Source: an uncultured Pseudomonadota bacterium (GTDB taxonomy: Bacteria; Myxococcota_A; Bradymonadia; Bradymonadales; GCA-2716585). From it: 43,608 nt of DNA. The notes below the pieces were generated by a model, which did not search any database, was not told the DNA's origin, and saw only the letters and a list, made by a program, of their open reading frames with translations. This document shows positions 28,393 through 36,296 of the stretch, in pieces (the first letter of the stretch is position 1; each line of letters starts with the position of its first letter). The stretch spans positions 1 through 43,608 of the forward strand of contig CAKZKQ010000476.1 in assembly GCA_937123825.1 (NCBI GenBank), read 5' to 3'. The position numbers were made by a program, and so were the translations under genes.

Positions 28393-30000
28393 TCACCAGG
28401 TCAATTCGGCGCCCAGGCCGCCGGTGAAGCCGTAATGGTTGATGGTGCGTGCGTTCCAGCCCGTGCGGGCCGAGAGAGAGAGCCAGTCGGTGACCTGGTA
28501 GCCGAGCCCAACGGTGGCGCTGACCCCCAGATCACCACCGACGGGCAGGTTGGTGACCACCACAGCGGCGCTGATCGGCCAGTCTTCGATGACGTCGATG
28601 GTCAACTCCGTCCAGGCCTCGTTGCCCACGTCTTCGGTCAACGCGCCGCCCAGCTCCAGCCGGGTCCCCTCGGCCTCGCCGATCCTGGCCACGACGCGAC
28701 CGCCCAGGACCGCGCGGGCCCGACCGTCATCGGTCTGGTGGTGGTTGCCGGCCATCAAGCGCCCCGACACGCTGAAGTAGGGGTGGAGTTGAAGCTCAAG
28801 CTGGGCAAACCCAAAGTTGACGCTGCGCTGGCGAGTGCGCCCCGCCGCGATCCCATCCACCGTGCCCCCCTCGCCGCTGAAGACGCCCACGCCGGTGGTG
28901 AAGGCGTGGATGAAGCCTGGGCTGATCTGGTAGCGGTACGAGGACTCAAAGCGCAGGTACTGGTCATCGCCGCGCCCGGATTTGAAGTCCACAAACTCCA
29001 CCAACGTCGTGGCCCTGGAACGCCCGGTGGAGTCGGCGGCCTCCTGCGGCGGGGTCTCAATCGAGACAGTCCGGGTGTTTCTGCTGTTGCCGCCGATGGT
29101 CTGGAGCTGGCTGTTGGTCCGCACGATCTCGGTGAAGAACTCCAAGATCCCCTCTTTCATCCACTGCTCACCCAGCACAACGCGCCAGTTGTAGTCCCCC
29201 ACGCGCTCCATGGGCACCGTCCGAAACGAGGGCTGACCCAACCGGCGCACCAGCAGCCGCACGTCCTGCACGTATTCGCGGTCGATGACCGCCACGTTGA
29301 ACTCCAAAACCTCGTCGGTATAGAGCCACGGCGGCGCGCTGACCTTGGCGCGCAGTTCGCCCGGCTCTTTGGGGACCTTTGGCGACTGCACCCGAGCACG
29401 ATCACGCGACAATTCGGCGCGCAACCAGTTCAACTCGCGCCCGACCTGATCCAGAAATGGGCTCTCGGGGTTGTCTTTGATGAAGATCTCCCAGATGGCG
29501 ATCCGCTCGGTCAGCGGCTGGCCCAACGTCTTGAGGAAGGCCTCATCGAGCAACTGACGGGCGGGATCGACCGGCTCATTGGTGGGCTCATCGGTCGCCA
29601 CAGCCACCGGAGGCAGCGGCTCAAAGACCACAAAGTCACCCACTCTGGGGGTGCGCCTGAGATCGCTCCAGTCGTTGCCAATCGAGAGCAGCGCCCCCAC
29701 GTCCTGAAGCACCATCGACCCGATCGGGAAGCGGTCCTCGATGACGCGCCCCGTGCGCGGGTGGCGGACTTCAACGCGGCGGTACACCTGCACAACGGCG
29801 TCACCCTGCAAGCCCACATCCCGGCCCAGATCCACAATCACCTCACCGTCATCCACGCGCACCACCACCCCTTCCTGGGGCGACTCCTGGGTCGGCTCCG
29901 ATGCGGGCTGCGCCGCTGCGACCGACGCCATCAACGTCGCCCCCAACACCAACCCCAACACCGGCCACCATCTGCCTGTGCGGCCCATCATCCCGTTCAT
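28393..30000 (-). CDS. Outer-membrane barrel protein with N-terminal beta domain, Ig-like domain and barrel
   Basis: 535 aa. The ATG at 30000 has a full AAGGAGGT four nt upstream, the strongest ribosome site in the window. Signal peptide ~1-31 (ends VAAAQ). Residues ~40-130 (GVVVRVDDGEVIVDLGRDVGLQGDAV...HPRTGRVI) resemble the FlgT C-terminal type of small beta domain. A helical link follows (~150-215). An Ig-like domain (~235-330) is shared with the downstream gene, and a barrel of about 12 or more strands ends in ELTW. The terminal aromatic residue fits outer-membrane insertion. It is the first gene of a two-gene operon. Two matching palindromes upstream suggest repressor control. Confidence 0.8.
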   Translation of the reverse strand: MNGMMGRTGRWWPVLGLVLGATLMASVAAAQPASEPTQESPQEGVVVRVDDGEVIVDLGRDVGLQGDAVVQVYRRVEVRHPRTGRVIEDRFPIGSMVLQDVGALLSIGNDWSDLRRTPRVGDFVVFEPLPPVAVATDEPTNEPVDPARQLLDEAFLKTLGQPLTERIAIWEIFIKDNPESPFLDQVGRELNWLRAELSRDRARVQSPKVPKEPGELRAKVSAPPWLYTDEVLEFNVAVIDREYVQDVRLLVRRLGQPSFRTVPMERVGDYNWRVVLGEQWMKEGILEFFTEIVRTNSQLQTIGGNSRNTRTVSIETPPQEAADSTGRSRATTLVEFVDFKSGRGDDQYLRFESSYRYQISPGFIHAFTTGVGVFSGEGGTVDGIAAGRTRQRSVNFGFAQLELQLHPYFSVSGRLMAGNHHQTDDGRARAVLGGRVVARIGEAEGTRLELGGALTEDVGNEAWTELTIDVIEDWPISAAVVVTNLPVGGDLGVSATVGLGYQVTDWLSLSARTGWNARTINHYGFTGGLGAELTW

Positions 30001-30004
30001 CTTC

Positions 30005-30012
30005 ACCTCCTT
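30005..30012 (-). promoter_or_regulatory. Full-length Shine-Dalgarno site of the barrel operon
   Basis: AAGGAGGT on the minus strand, four nt before the ATG at 30000; it decides that start over an in-frame codon at 30045. Confidence 0.8.
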
Positions 30013-30038
30013 GCCTTGAGCGTTGAGCGCCCAGAAAA

Positions 30039-30055
30039 TTGTCACTCACTGACAA
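30039..30055. promoter_or_regulatory. Operator-like palindrome, proximal copy (TTGTCA-N5-TGACAA)
   Basis: TTGTCACTCACTGACAA, a perfect 6-bp inverted repeat with a 5-bp centre, 39 nt before the barrel operon start. The arms are identical to those of the copy at 30154-30170. A dimeric regulator bound here would cover the likely transcription start or leader. Confidence 0.6.
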
Positions 30056-30153
30056 ATATCAAAAGCAAAGACCAGACCACTTGTAACTCATGGCAAAAAT
30101 TTATTGGCAACGCCGGTCAGCACGGGATCGAACTTGCGGGTCAGCCAAAAAAA

Positions 30154-30170
30154 TTGTCAGCCAGTGACAA
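30154..30170. promoter_or_regulatory. Operator-like palindrome, distal copy (TTGTCA-N5-TGACAA)
   Basis: TTGTCAGCCAGTGACAA, with the same arms as the proximal copy but a different centre. The centres of the two copies are 115 bp apart, close to eleven helical turns. Confidence 0.6.
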
Positions 30171-30174
30171 CTTT

Positions 30175-30190
30175 TGTCCACTTGTGGACA
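30175..30190. promoter_or_regulatory. Third palindrome, TGTCCAC-TT-GTGGACA
   Basis: A perfect 7-bp inverted repeat around TT, four bp from the distal operator. It shares only the TTGTC start with the other two, so it may bind another factor or a variant of the same one. Confidence 0.4.
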
Positions 30191-30216
30191 GAGCATGGGA
30201 CAGAAACAAAGGGTAA

Positions 30217-30247
30217 CGCGTTGCCCAGGTGCGTAAAATGCAACGCG
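30217..30247. repeat. CGCGTTGC inverted repeat overlapping a 16-bp near-palindrome
   Basis: CGCGTTGC (30217-30224) and GCAACGCG (30240-30247) are exact complements with a 15-nt spacer. The left arm also lies inside the near-palindrome GGGTAACGCGTTGCCC (30211-30226). As RNA the two hairpins would be mutually exclusive. Confidence 0.35.
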
Positions 30248-30478
30248 AGTGTCGTTTGAGCGTCACAGCCGGGCCAGAAACGCTCTGACTCTTTGGGGGA
30301 GAAAACATGGGTGGATGAAAGACCATCGCGGCTTGAGAGTGCCAAGCCGCGCAGGATCATCTATCATCATATGCGGTTATCTGACCGACCACGCGATGTG
30401 CGGCGTAAGACAACCACAAAAGCGGTCGCCAGACGCGGGTTGGGGCTTCCGCAGCAACACCGACAGGGAGGGAATCGC

Positions 30479-32551
30479 GTGCAGATCAGGCAATGGACAG
30501 GCGCGTGGTGGATGGCTGTGCTGATGACGTTGGCGCTGCTGACGCCGCTGGCAGGGTGCGACTCAAACTACGGTCGAGGGGGTTTGTGTGCTCCTGGCGC
30601 GGCAGTGGAGTGCAGCTGTGACGACGGTGTTGAAGGCTTTCGGATTTGCAGCCCCCAACGCGTCTTCGGGGCATGTGAGTGCGCGCGCGACGGCCAGATT
30701 TTTGACCCGCTCGATGAAATCCCAGACGACAACGAGCCCTTTGAGCTTCAGGTCGAGCCCGAGACCCTGCGTTTTGAGCCCCTGGAGCCTGGTCAATCGC
30801 AGAGCAACACGGTCACGGTCACCAACAACGGCCCGGGCACCGCGCGGGTCAACCTCTCCCTTGAAGAAGAACTCAGCGCCGAAGACGATCGCCGGGAGTT
30901 TTCGTGGGGTGAAGGGACCAGCGGCGAGGCGGTCGTGTTGAGCCCGGGCGAATCAATGACGGTGGAGGTCTCCTACAACGCCCAGGACACCATCGAGGAC
31001 CGAGGCACGCTTTGGGTTCACGCACACGACGGCAAGGTCTCTGCGGTGGCCTTGGACGCCACTGCGGTCCTGCCCGACATTGAAGGGCCGGTGGCGGTCG
31101 ACGTGGGCACCGTCATCACTGGTGGCGCCACCAGGCGCTCGGCCTTTGTCCGCAACGCTGGCGGCGCCCCGCTGGTCATCTCGGACTTTGAGTTGGACGC
31201 CAGCGACGAGTTCACCTTGTGCTGGACCGACCCGGCCGACAGCGATCGGCTCTTGTGCCCGGGCCAGGATCCAGATGCGTTGCCTTTGACCCTTGAGCCC
31301 GACGACGTCGTTCGCCTGCAATTGACCTACCGGCCCACCGAAGAAGGCCCCGATGACGGCCTTCTGACCATCGTCTCCAACGACCCAGATGAGGCGCGCT
31401 ACACCATCGACATCACCGCTGGCGGGGCCTCTCCGTGCATCGACGCCAGCGTCACGGACCTGGATTTTGGGGACGTCCCGGTGAGCCAATCCGCCACGCG
31501 CGAGGTCGTGCTGCGCAACTGCGCCGAGGATCGAAACCTGACGATCGCGTCCATGCGCATCGCGGGCGACGCCTCATTTACGTTGATCAACGCCCCGCAG
31601 CCGCGCACGATCCTGGAGCCAGGTCAGGAAGTGATCTTTGTCACCCAGTACAGCCCGCGCAGCGAGGCCACACACCGGGGCCGCGTCGAGGTCTACTCCA
31701 ACGACCCCGAGCGATCTCCGCTGACGATCGATCTGCTGGGCCGAGGCATCCCCTTCAACAACTGTCCCCAGGCCGTGGCCACCGCCCAGATCGAACGCTC
31801 GGGCCAAAGCGGCATCTTGCTCGACGCCATCCCGCTGGACACCATCCTCCTTAGCGCCGAGGGTTCCTTCGACCCTGAAAACCCTGACGCGGACGTCCTG
31901 GCCTACGAATGGACGATGGTTGAGCAGCCCGCGGACTCGACCACGCGCCTGGCCCCCAACCCCAACGTGCCCAACCCCACGCTCTTCCTCGATCTGGCCG
32001 GGCGCTACGTCCTTGAACTCAGGGTCATTGATGACGAGGGGCTGGCGAGCTGCGTTTCGGCCCGCGTGGTGATCCAGGCCACCAGTGATGAAGACATCCA
32101 CATCCAGTTGGTGTGGGACACCCCACGGGATCTGAACCAGTCGGACAGCAACGGCACAGACCTGGACCTGCACCTCACCCACCCCAACGGCACCTGGGGC
32201 GATCCTCAGTGGGACTGTCACTGGATCACCCCCGAGCCCAACTGGGGCGGCCCTGGCCCCAGCGATGACCCCAGCCTCGACATTGACGACACCAACGGCT
32301 CGGGCCCAGAGAACATCAACCTGGACAACCCCGAGAACGAAACCTACTCGGTGGGCGTGCACTACTACTCAGACAACGGCTTTGGCTCCAGCGACGTCAC
32401 CACCCGCATCTTCCTTGGCGGTGTACTGATCTTTGACTCTGGCCCCACGCGGATGCGCGACCGCCAGTTCTGGCATGTGGCCGATGTGATCTGGGGCGAG
32501 GTGCGGGTTGAAGAGGTCGGGTTGATCTTGGACGAGATCCCTGAGCCTTGA
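30479..32551 (+). CDS. Lipoprotein with Hydin-type and PKD-like beta-sandwich domains
   Basis: 690 aa from a GTG at 30479, with AGGGAGG six nt upstream; the lipoprotein signal ends LTPLAGC (C27). A short Cys-rich segment follows (about 35-65). Then come three Ig-like units of the choice-of-anchor/Hydin (ASH) kind: LRFEPLEPGQSQSNTVTVTNNG, then VDVGTVITGGATRRSAFVRNAGG..., then LDFGDVPVSQSATREVVLRNC.... Each of the last two ends with SNDP. A PKD-like domain (AEGSFDPENPDADVLAYEWTMVEQP) follows, and the last ~150 residues (HIQLVWDTPRDLNQSDSNGTDLDLHLTHP to HVADVIW) resemble the jelly-roll at the end of many such surface proteins. It is probably a surface or periplasmic binding protein; the ligand is unknown. 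An ATG at 30512 is the alternative start. Confidence 0.85.
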   Translation: MQIRQWTGAWWMAVLMTLALLTPLAGCDSNYGRGGLCAPGAAVECSCDDGVEGFRICSPQRVFGACECARDGQIFDPLDEIPDDNEPFELQVEPETLRFEPLEPGQSQSNTVTVTNNGPGTARVNLSLEEELSAEDDRREFSWGEGTSGEAVVLSPGESMTVEVSYNAQDTIEDRGTLWVHAHDGKVSAVALDATAVLPDIEGPVAVDVGTVITGGATRRSAFVRNAGGAPLVISDFELDASDEFTLCWTDPADSDRLLCPGQDPDALPLTLEPDDVVRLQLTYRPTEEGPDDGLLTIVSNDPDEARYTIDITAGGASPCIDASVTDLDFGDVPVSQSATREVVLRNCAEDRNLTIASMRIAGDASFTLINAPQPRTILEPGQEVIFVTQYSPRSEATHRGRVEVYSNDPERSPLTIDLLGRGIPFNNCPQAVATAQIERSGQSGILLDAIPLDTILLSAEGSFDPENPDADVLAYEWTMVEQPADSTTRLAPNPNVPNPTLFLDLAGRYVLELRVIDDEGLASCVSARVVIQATSDEDIHIQLVWDTPRDLNQSDSNGTDLDLHLTHPNGTWGDPQWDCHWITPEPNWGGPGPSDDPSLDIDDTNGSGPENINLDNPENETYSVGVHYYSDNGFGSSDVTTRIFLGGVLIFDSGPTRMRDRQFWHVADVIWGEVRVEEVGLILDEIPEP

Positions 32552-32565
32552 GGCGAGCCCATCAA

Positions 32566-32583
32566 GCACGGCTTGAGCCGTGC
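32566..32583. terminator. Hairpin between convergent genes
   Basis: GCACGGC (32566-32572) pairs with GCCGTGC (32577-32583) around TTGA, 14 nt after the lipoprotein stop codon. No T-tract follows, as with most hairpins in this window. Confidence 0.45.
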
Positions 32584-32686
32584 GACGTGCTCAGTTGGGC
32601 GTCACAGTGGCCCTACGGCCTTGCGTCTGGGGCCATGAAAAAATGCGCATGAGGTCGCCCCACTGCGCATCAGCGCCCGGTGCCGC

Positions 32687-34576
32687 CTACTGAACGATCC
32701 ACTTCTTCTTGAAGGCCGGTTTTTTGTTGTTGCTGTTTGAGGTGGCCTGGCGCTCAAGCTTCAATGGCAGCTTGAGGCTCCCTGCGTCGTTGGTCTTGTG
32801 CTTGACCGGCTCGGTCCACATCACCTGAGCGGCGTGCTCCTGCCCGTAGCTGACAAGCAAGACTGCGGGTTCCTGGCTGTCTCGCTGGATCTTGAGGAGG
32901 AAATCCTTGTGGCGCGCCGCCTTCAGGCGCAGCGTCCAGGGCAAAGGGACGTCTTTGCTGCGCAGCGTCAGGCCCTCGATGGTGCCTTTGTCCACAAAGG
33001 CCACGCTGGCGCCCTTGGCCGATGGCTCCAACACGACTTCAAGCTCCGGCGGTGGGGCTTTGGGCGGCGTTGGGGGCTTGACCGCATCGGGCTTGGGTTC
33101 GGTTTTGGCCTCTTGAGGGTCTTTTTTCTCGGCCTGGGGCGGCACTTCCTTGTCATCGCCCTTGGCAACCACTGGGGATTCAGGCTCATCGGCCGCTTTA
33201 TCCACGCCAGCGGTCAGCATGTACGTCACCCCCAACGCCGCCACAGCGATGAACCCAATATCCACAACGCGCAAGAGCTTGCGCGGGGGCTTGGCCTCGG
33301 CCTCAACCACTTCAGACACGGACTCCCGACGCGACGATGGCTTGGCGCTTTGGCGCTTTGATGCCCCAGGAGGGATGTCAAAGTCCTCGGAGGAGGGCGG
33401 CGAAGGCAACGGGGTGTCGGACGCCTCAAAAGGCCCTGCGGGTTGGGCGTCGCTGAGCGTGCGCCGAGACTGAGCGGTGTTGAGGGTCATCCCCCCGAGC
33501 GAGAGTTGAGGGCCGCTGTCGAGCGTGGCGCCCATGGGAGGGGCGCCGTCGAGTGTCGCCCCGGCCCAGGTCCCAGCCGCAGCCCCCGCGCGCATCAACG
33601 CGGCGTCGGCCCCGGCCAGATCCAACGAAATCGGCCCGCGAGGCAATCCAGGACGCGGGTTGACCAACGCGCAGGTGTGGAGGTCCTCGGCGGTCAGCTT
33701 CGGCACGCTCCAGACGTCCACGGCCCCCAGCGCGTCGCGCATTTCGCCGGCGGACGCATATCGGTCAGCCACATTGAACGCCAGCGCCTTGCGCAGGATC
33801 GGCCCCACAGGTCCTTCCAGGAGCTTCACGGGCAGTTGAAGGTTCCCCTGGCAATGGATACCAATGGCGTGCAGCGCGTTGGTGGACTTGACCACCGGCT
33901 CACCAGTGAGGATTTCGGCCAGCACCAGGCCCATCTGGTAGATGTCCAACCCGGGCGTGATGGCCTTGGTCTGGTAATATTCAGGGGCGCAGTAGGCGGC
34001 CGTGCCAATGAACTGATCGGTCCCGGTCAGGCGCTCGTCATTGTCGGCGTCCAACATCGCGGCGATGCCAAAGTCGACAATTTTAAGCTCCTCGGCGACA
34101 CCACCGACGTTGCTCAAAAAGAGGTTGGAGGGCTTAAGATCCTTGTGGATGATGCCCATCGTATGGGCCGCCTCAAGACCATCAAGACAACGGGCAAAGA
34201 GGGGCAACGCGCGGCGCGGCTCGATGGGGCCATGCACATTGAGCTCGTGACTCAAGGTGTGGCCAACGAGCAGCTCCATGGCGATGAAGGGCACCCCTCC
34301 GGCAGAGACACCGTGATCGAAGATGATGACCACGTTGGGGTGCTTGATCTTGGCAGCCGAGCGCGCCTCCATAAAGAAGCGCTTCTCAAAGAGCGCCATC
34401 TCGGCTTCGTCGCGGTCGTGCCGCACGGCCATGATCTTGATGGCCAGGATGCGATCGATGTTGAACTGGCGCGCCTTGTAGACCGTGGCAAACCCCCCCC
34501 TGCCAAGCACTTCGATGATCTCGAAGCGCTCGTCAATGACCGAACCAGGGGAGATTTTGAGGATGGTGGGCTCCAT
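32687..34576 (-). CDS. Transmembrane Ser/Thr protein kinase
   Basis: 629 aa. The N-terminal Hanks-type kinase (~18-285) has the glycine loop LGRGGFATVY, K47 in AIKIM, E70, the catalytic loop HKDLKPSN (D146), DFG at 168-170 and APE at 197-199, so it should be active. HKD replaces the usual HRD. A Pro/Ser-rich linker with repeated GATLD/TLN-type patches (~310-430), likely a phosphorylation-rich region, leads to one membrane helix (~437-456). The outer part is a Lys/Glu/Pro-rich stalk and a small beta-rich domain (~520-605) with PEGA-like features (TLRLKAARHKDFLLKIQ). There is no PASTA domain. A signal may be sensed outside and passed to phosphorylated proteins inside. AAGGA lies just before the ATG. 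It converges with the Hydin-type gene. Confidence 0.93.
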   Translation of the reverse strand: MEPTILKISPGSVIDERFEIIEVLGRGGFATVYKARQFNIDRILAIKIMAVRHDRDEAEMALFEKRFFMEARSAAKIKHPNVVIIFDHGVSAGGVPFIAMELLVGHTLSHELNVHGPIEPRRALPLFARCLDGLEAAHTMGIIHKDLKPSNLFLSNVGGVAEELKIVDFGIAAMLDADNDERLTGTDQFIGTAAYCAPEYYQTKAITPGLDIYQMGLVLAEILTGEPVVKSTNALHAIGIHCQGNLQLPVKLLEGPVGPILRKALAFNVADRYASAGEMRDALGAVDVWSVPKLTAEDLHTCALVNPRPGLPRGPISLDLAGADAALMRAGAAAGTWAGATLDGAPPMGATLDSGPQLSLGGMTLNTAQSRRTLSDAQPAGPFEASDTPLPSPPSSEDFDIPPGASKRQSAKPSSRRESVSEVVEAEAKPPRKLLRVVDIGFIAVAALGVTYMLTAGVDKAADEPESPVVAKGDDKEVPPQAEKKDPQEAKTEPKPDAVKPPTPPKAPPPELEVVLEPSAKGASVAFVDKGTIEGLTLRSKDVPLPWTLRLKAARHKDFLLKIQRDSQEPAVLLVSYGQEHAAQVMWTEPVKHKTNDAGSLKLPLKLERQATSNSNNKKPAFKKKWIVQ

Positions 34577-34759
34577 GGATCCTTCGGCGCCAGCACGTCA
34601 ACACCAAAGGCAGATCTAGCACAATCGCCGCCCAACCACAAACTGGTGCATTGCCTCACAGCCGGGGCTGAGAGGTGAACGCCGCTCGAAAAACCAGCAT
34701 GCGGCTCGCAAAAGGGCGTCAAGGGGCTTGGAGATCTCCACCCTGAAAGGATGATTCCC

Positions 34760-34787
34760 ATTGCACGGTCATTGTCACACCGCGCAA
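34760..34787 (-). promoter_or_regulatory. Weak promoter candidate for the Ser/Thr kinase gene
   Basis: On the minus strand TTGCGC (plus 34782-34787) and TGCAAT (plus 34760-34765) are 16 bp apart, about 185 bp before the kinase start. Element quality is modest. Confidence 0.2.
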
Positions 34788-34821
34788 AGCTCGCCGCGCA
34801 AACCACACCCCATCGCAGGCC

Positions 34822-34838
34822 GCGCGGCGCTGCCGCGC
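34822..34838 (-). terminator. GC hairpin just after the 196-aa lipoprotein gene
   Basis: GCGCGGC (34822-34828) pairs with GCCGCGC (34832-34838) around GCT, two nt beyond the stop codon. An outer 7-bp pairing, CCATCGC (34810-34816) with GCGATGG (34848-34854), encloses the stop. No T-tract. Confidence 0.4.
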
Positions 34839-34840
34839 CA

Positions 34841-35431
34841 TCAGGGCGCGATGGTCACCCCCACGCCGTCAAGGACGGCACCGTCGGCACCAAAGCAGCG
34901 GCTGACCGTGACGTTGATGCCGCTCAGATCGGCCTGACCAAAGGAGACCGCGCCGTCCACGATGGACTCGTCGTCCAGTGCATGGAAGGCAATGGCGAGG
35001 CGGCTGCCCCGGCGCATGTCGCGCCCCTGGACCCCATCGTAGTTGACGTCCTTGAGTTTCTCATCGGGATCCTCAAGGACCACTTCACAGGAGCGCGCCG
35101 CAGCGTCTCCCACCGCCAACCCGGTGCCGGGCACAGGGGGATCATCGGCGTCGGGATCGTCCGGATCATCGGCGTCAGGATCGTCCGGATCATCGGCGTC
35201 GGGGTCGTCCGGATCACCCGCGTCGGGATCATCAGGGTTGTCGTCTCCAGGCACGCAGATGCCGTTAAAGCACGACAGACCGTCGTTGCACGAGTTGTCC
35301 GCAGCGCACTCGCACCCGGATGTACCAGCGACACACTCGGGGGAGTCGCCGTTGTTGCCGCCGCCGCTGTCGCACGCGCTTACGGCCAACCCGCAAACAA
35401 CGGCAATCATGATGGTATAGATCCTGGACAT
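34841..35431 (-). CDS. Lipoprotein with one six-Cys module and an Asp-Pro repeat
   Basis: 196 aa; the signal ends LAVSAC (C20). A single Cys module (GCECAADNSCNDGLSCFNGIC) follows, of the type repeated in the two large lipoproteins to the right. Next is a tandem acidic repeat of DDPDADDP encoded by four 24-bp units, probably a stiff, calcium-binding or spacer segment. The C-terminal ~95 residues (LAVGDAAARSCEVVLED to LDGVGVTIAP) look like a small beta domain with two cysteines, family unknown. AAGGAG lies nine nt before the ATG. Confidence 0.8.
   Translation of the reverse strand: MSRIYTIMIAVVCGLAVSACDSGGGNNGDSPECVAGTSGCECAADNSCNDGLSCFNGICVPGDDNPDDPDAGDPDDPDADDPDDPDADDPDDPDADDPPVPGTGLAVGDAAARSCEVVLEDPDEKLKDVNYDGVQGRDMRRGSRLAIAFHALDDESIVDGAVSFGQADLSGINVTVSRCFGADGAVLDGVGVTIAP
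35139..35234 (-). repeat. Four tandem 24-bp units coding DDPDADDP
   Basis: Units at 35139, 35163, 35187 and 35211 keep the GGATCATCGGCGTC... pattern. The first three differ from each other by only one or two bases; the fourth is more divergent. The length keeps frame, so copy number could vary without breaking the gene. Confidence 0.85.
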
Positions 35432-35645
35432 CGCAAAGGCTCCTTGGAGTCACAACAAAGCTGAAGGTGACAGTTCGACGGACCGACAGGCCCGGCGTTT
35501 TCTGTATGCGATGGGTCTCTAAAGCAAAATGAACGCCAACTTTGGACCCCTTAAAAGAGATTTTTCAATCCCCCCTCGATCTCGACGAACACGCGTTTCA
35601 GGATCTGCAGCGCCGCGAGGTGTGTCGCGCAAGGTGTCGCGAAAG

Positions 35646-35673
35646 GTGTTCAGTTCCACGGCGTTCTGAACAC
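35646..35673. repeat. Inverted repeat GTGTTCAG-N12-CTGAACAC
   Basis: Perfect 8-bp arms at 35646-35653 and 35666-35673. Confidence 0.5.
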
Positions 35674-35688
35674 AATGCCCACCCCAAA

Positions 35689-35713
35689 GGTGTTTGACTG
35701 TGTTTTAAACACC
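35689..35713. repeat. Inverted repeat GGTGTTT-N11-AAACACC
   Basis: Perfect 7-bp arms, 15 nt after the end of the previous inverted repeat. Confidence 0.5.
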
Positions 35714-36113
35714 CACCTCTGCCCCGGCAAAACCCACAGAAACCACCATCACTTTGGTCGTCCAGGCCCCAACGACCGCAGCGCGCCCCGACCTCTGACC
35801 CAAAGCGCCTCTATAAAAGGATCACTCAACGCACCGCTTGCGGACGGTGTCATTGCGTGTGCGCTTCAAAATCAGACCGGCATTCAAACACACAGCGACC
35901 TGACCACATCCCTTGCCTCACCCCCATCGGCCAAAAGGCACACACACATCCATTGTGATCGCCGCCAGAGCCCGGGTGATCACTTTCAGCGGCCCACTTC
36001 GCCCAGACCCAACCCCCTGGACCCCAAACGCCTCCAAACGACCCACACCCCATGCCCAACGCTGTTTAGATCCGTGTTGATCTTGGCCAACTGTCGCGCG
36101 GGGTGTCGAAAAT

Positions 36114-36143
36114 GCTGTGGAATTTGTCGACATTCTACACAGC
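36114..36143. repeat. Imperfect palindrome GCTGTGGAAT...ATTCTACACAGC
   Basis: GCTGTG (36114-36119) pairs with CACAGC (36138-36143), and the inner GAAT with ATTC across a two-base bulge. It lies 154 nt before the large lipoprotein gene. Confidence 0.4.
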
Positions 36144-36202
36144 ACGTCCCCACGTCGATCTCGTCATAGTCGAAAAGCAAACATGGCATGAGGGTTGCGA
36201 TA

Positions 36203-36217
36203 GGTGTGTGGCACACC
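36203..36217. promoter_or_regulatory. Palindrome GGTGTG-TGG-CACACC near the lipoprotein gene start
   Basis: A perfect 6-bp inverted repeat ending 79 nt before the ATG at 36297, placed where an operator or leader element would be. It repeats the GGTGT/ACACC arms found 500 bp upstream. Confidence 0.45.
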
Positions 36218-36296
36218 CGGCTTATCCCGGTTTGATTTAAAGAAGACACCACACACCACGGCGCAGGGTCGCCGGGTTCAGCATCAAGGACACGAC

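Larger units (their letters stand above)
30001..30478. other. 478-nt divergent regulatory region
   Basis: It separates the barrel operon (-) from the Hydin-type lipoprotein gene (+). It holds two 17-bp operators, a TGTCCAC palindrome and overlapping CGCGTTGC inverted repeats. No coding region is convincing. Confidence 0.6.
35432..36296. other. 865-nt non-coding region rich in GGTGT/ACACC
   Basis: The longest gap in the window, between divergent lipoprotein genes. It has repeated AGGTGT words at 35617-35695, and three inverted repeats with GGTGT/ACACC arms (35646-35673, 35689-35713, 36203-36217). A further imperfect palindrome lies at 36114-36143. An open frame at 35675-36169 is low-complexity, rich in His and Pro and not supported as a gene. 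Confidence 0.6.

Noticed and set aside
28435..30216. 593-codon open frame on the + strand
   Set aside because: Antisense to the larger barrel gene, whose own strand has a full ribosome site and signal peptide.
35139..35234. Possible CRISPR-like array
   Set aside because: The 24-bp units abut without spacers and keep a coding frame, so it is a protein-coding tandem repeat.
35675..36169. 164-codon + strand frame in the long intergenic region
   Set aside because: Low-complexity His/Pro/Thr-rich product, no ribosome site or domain, and it runs through inverted repeats.
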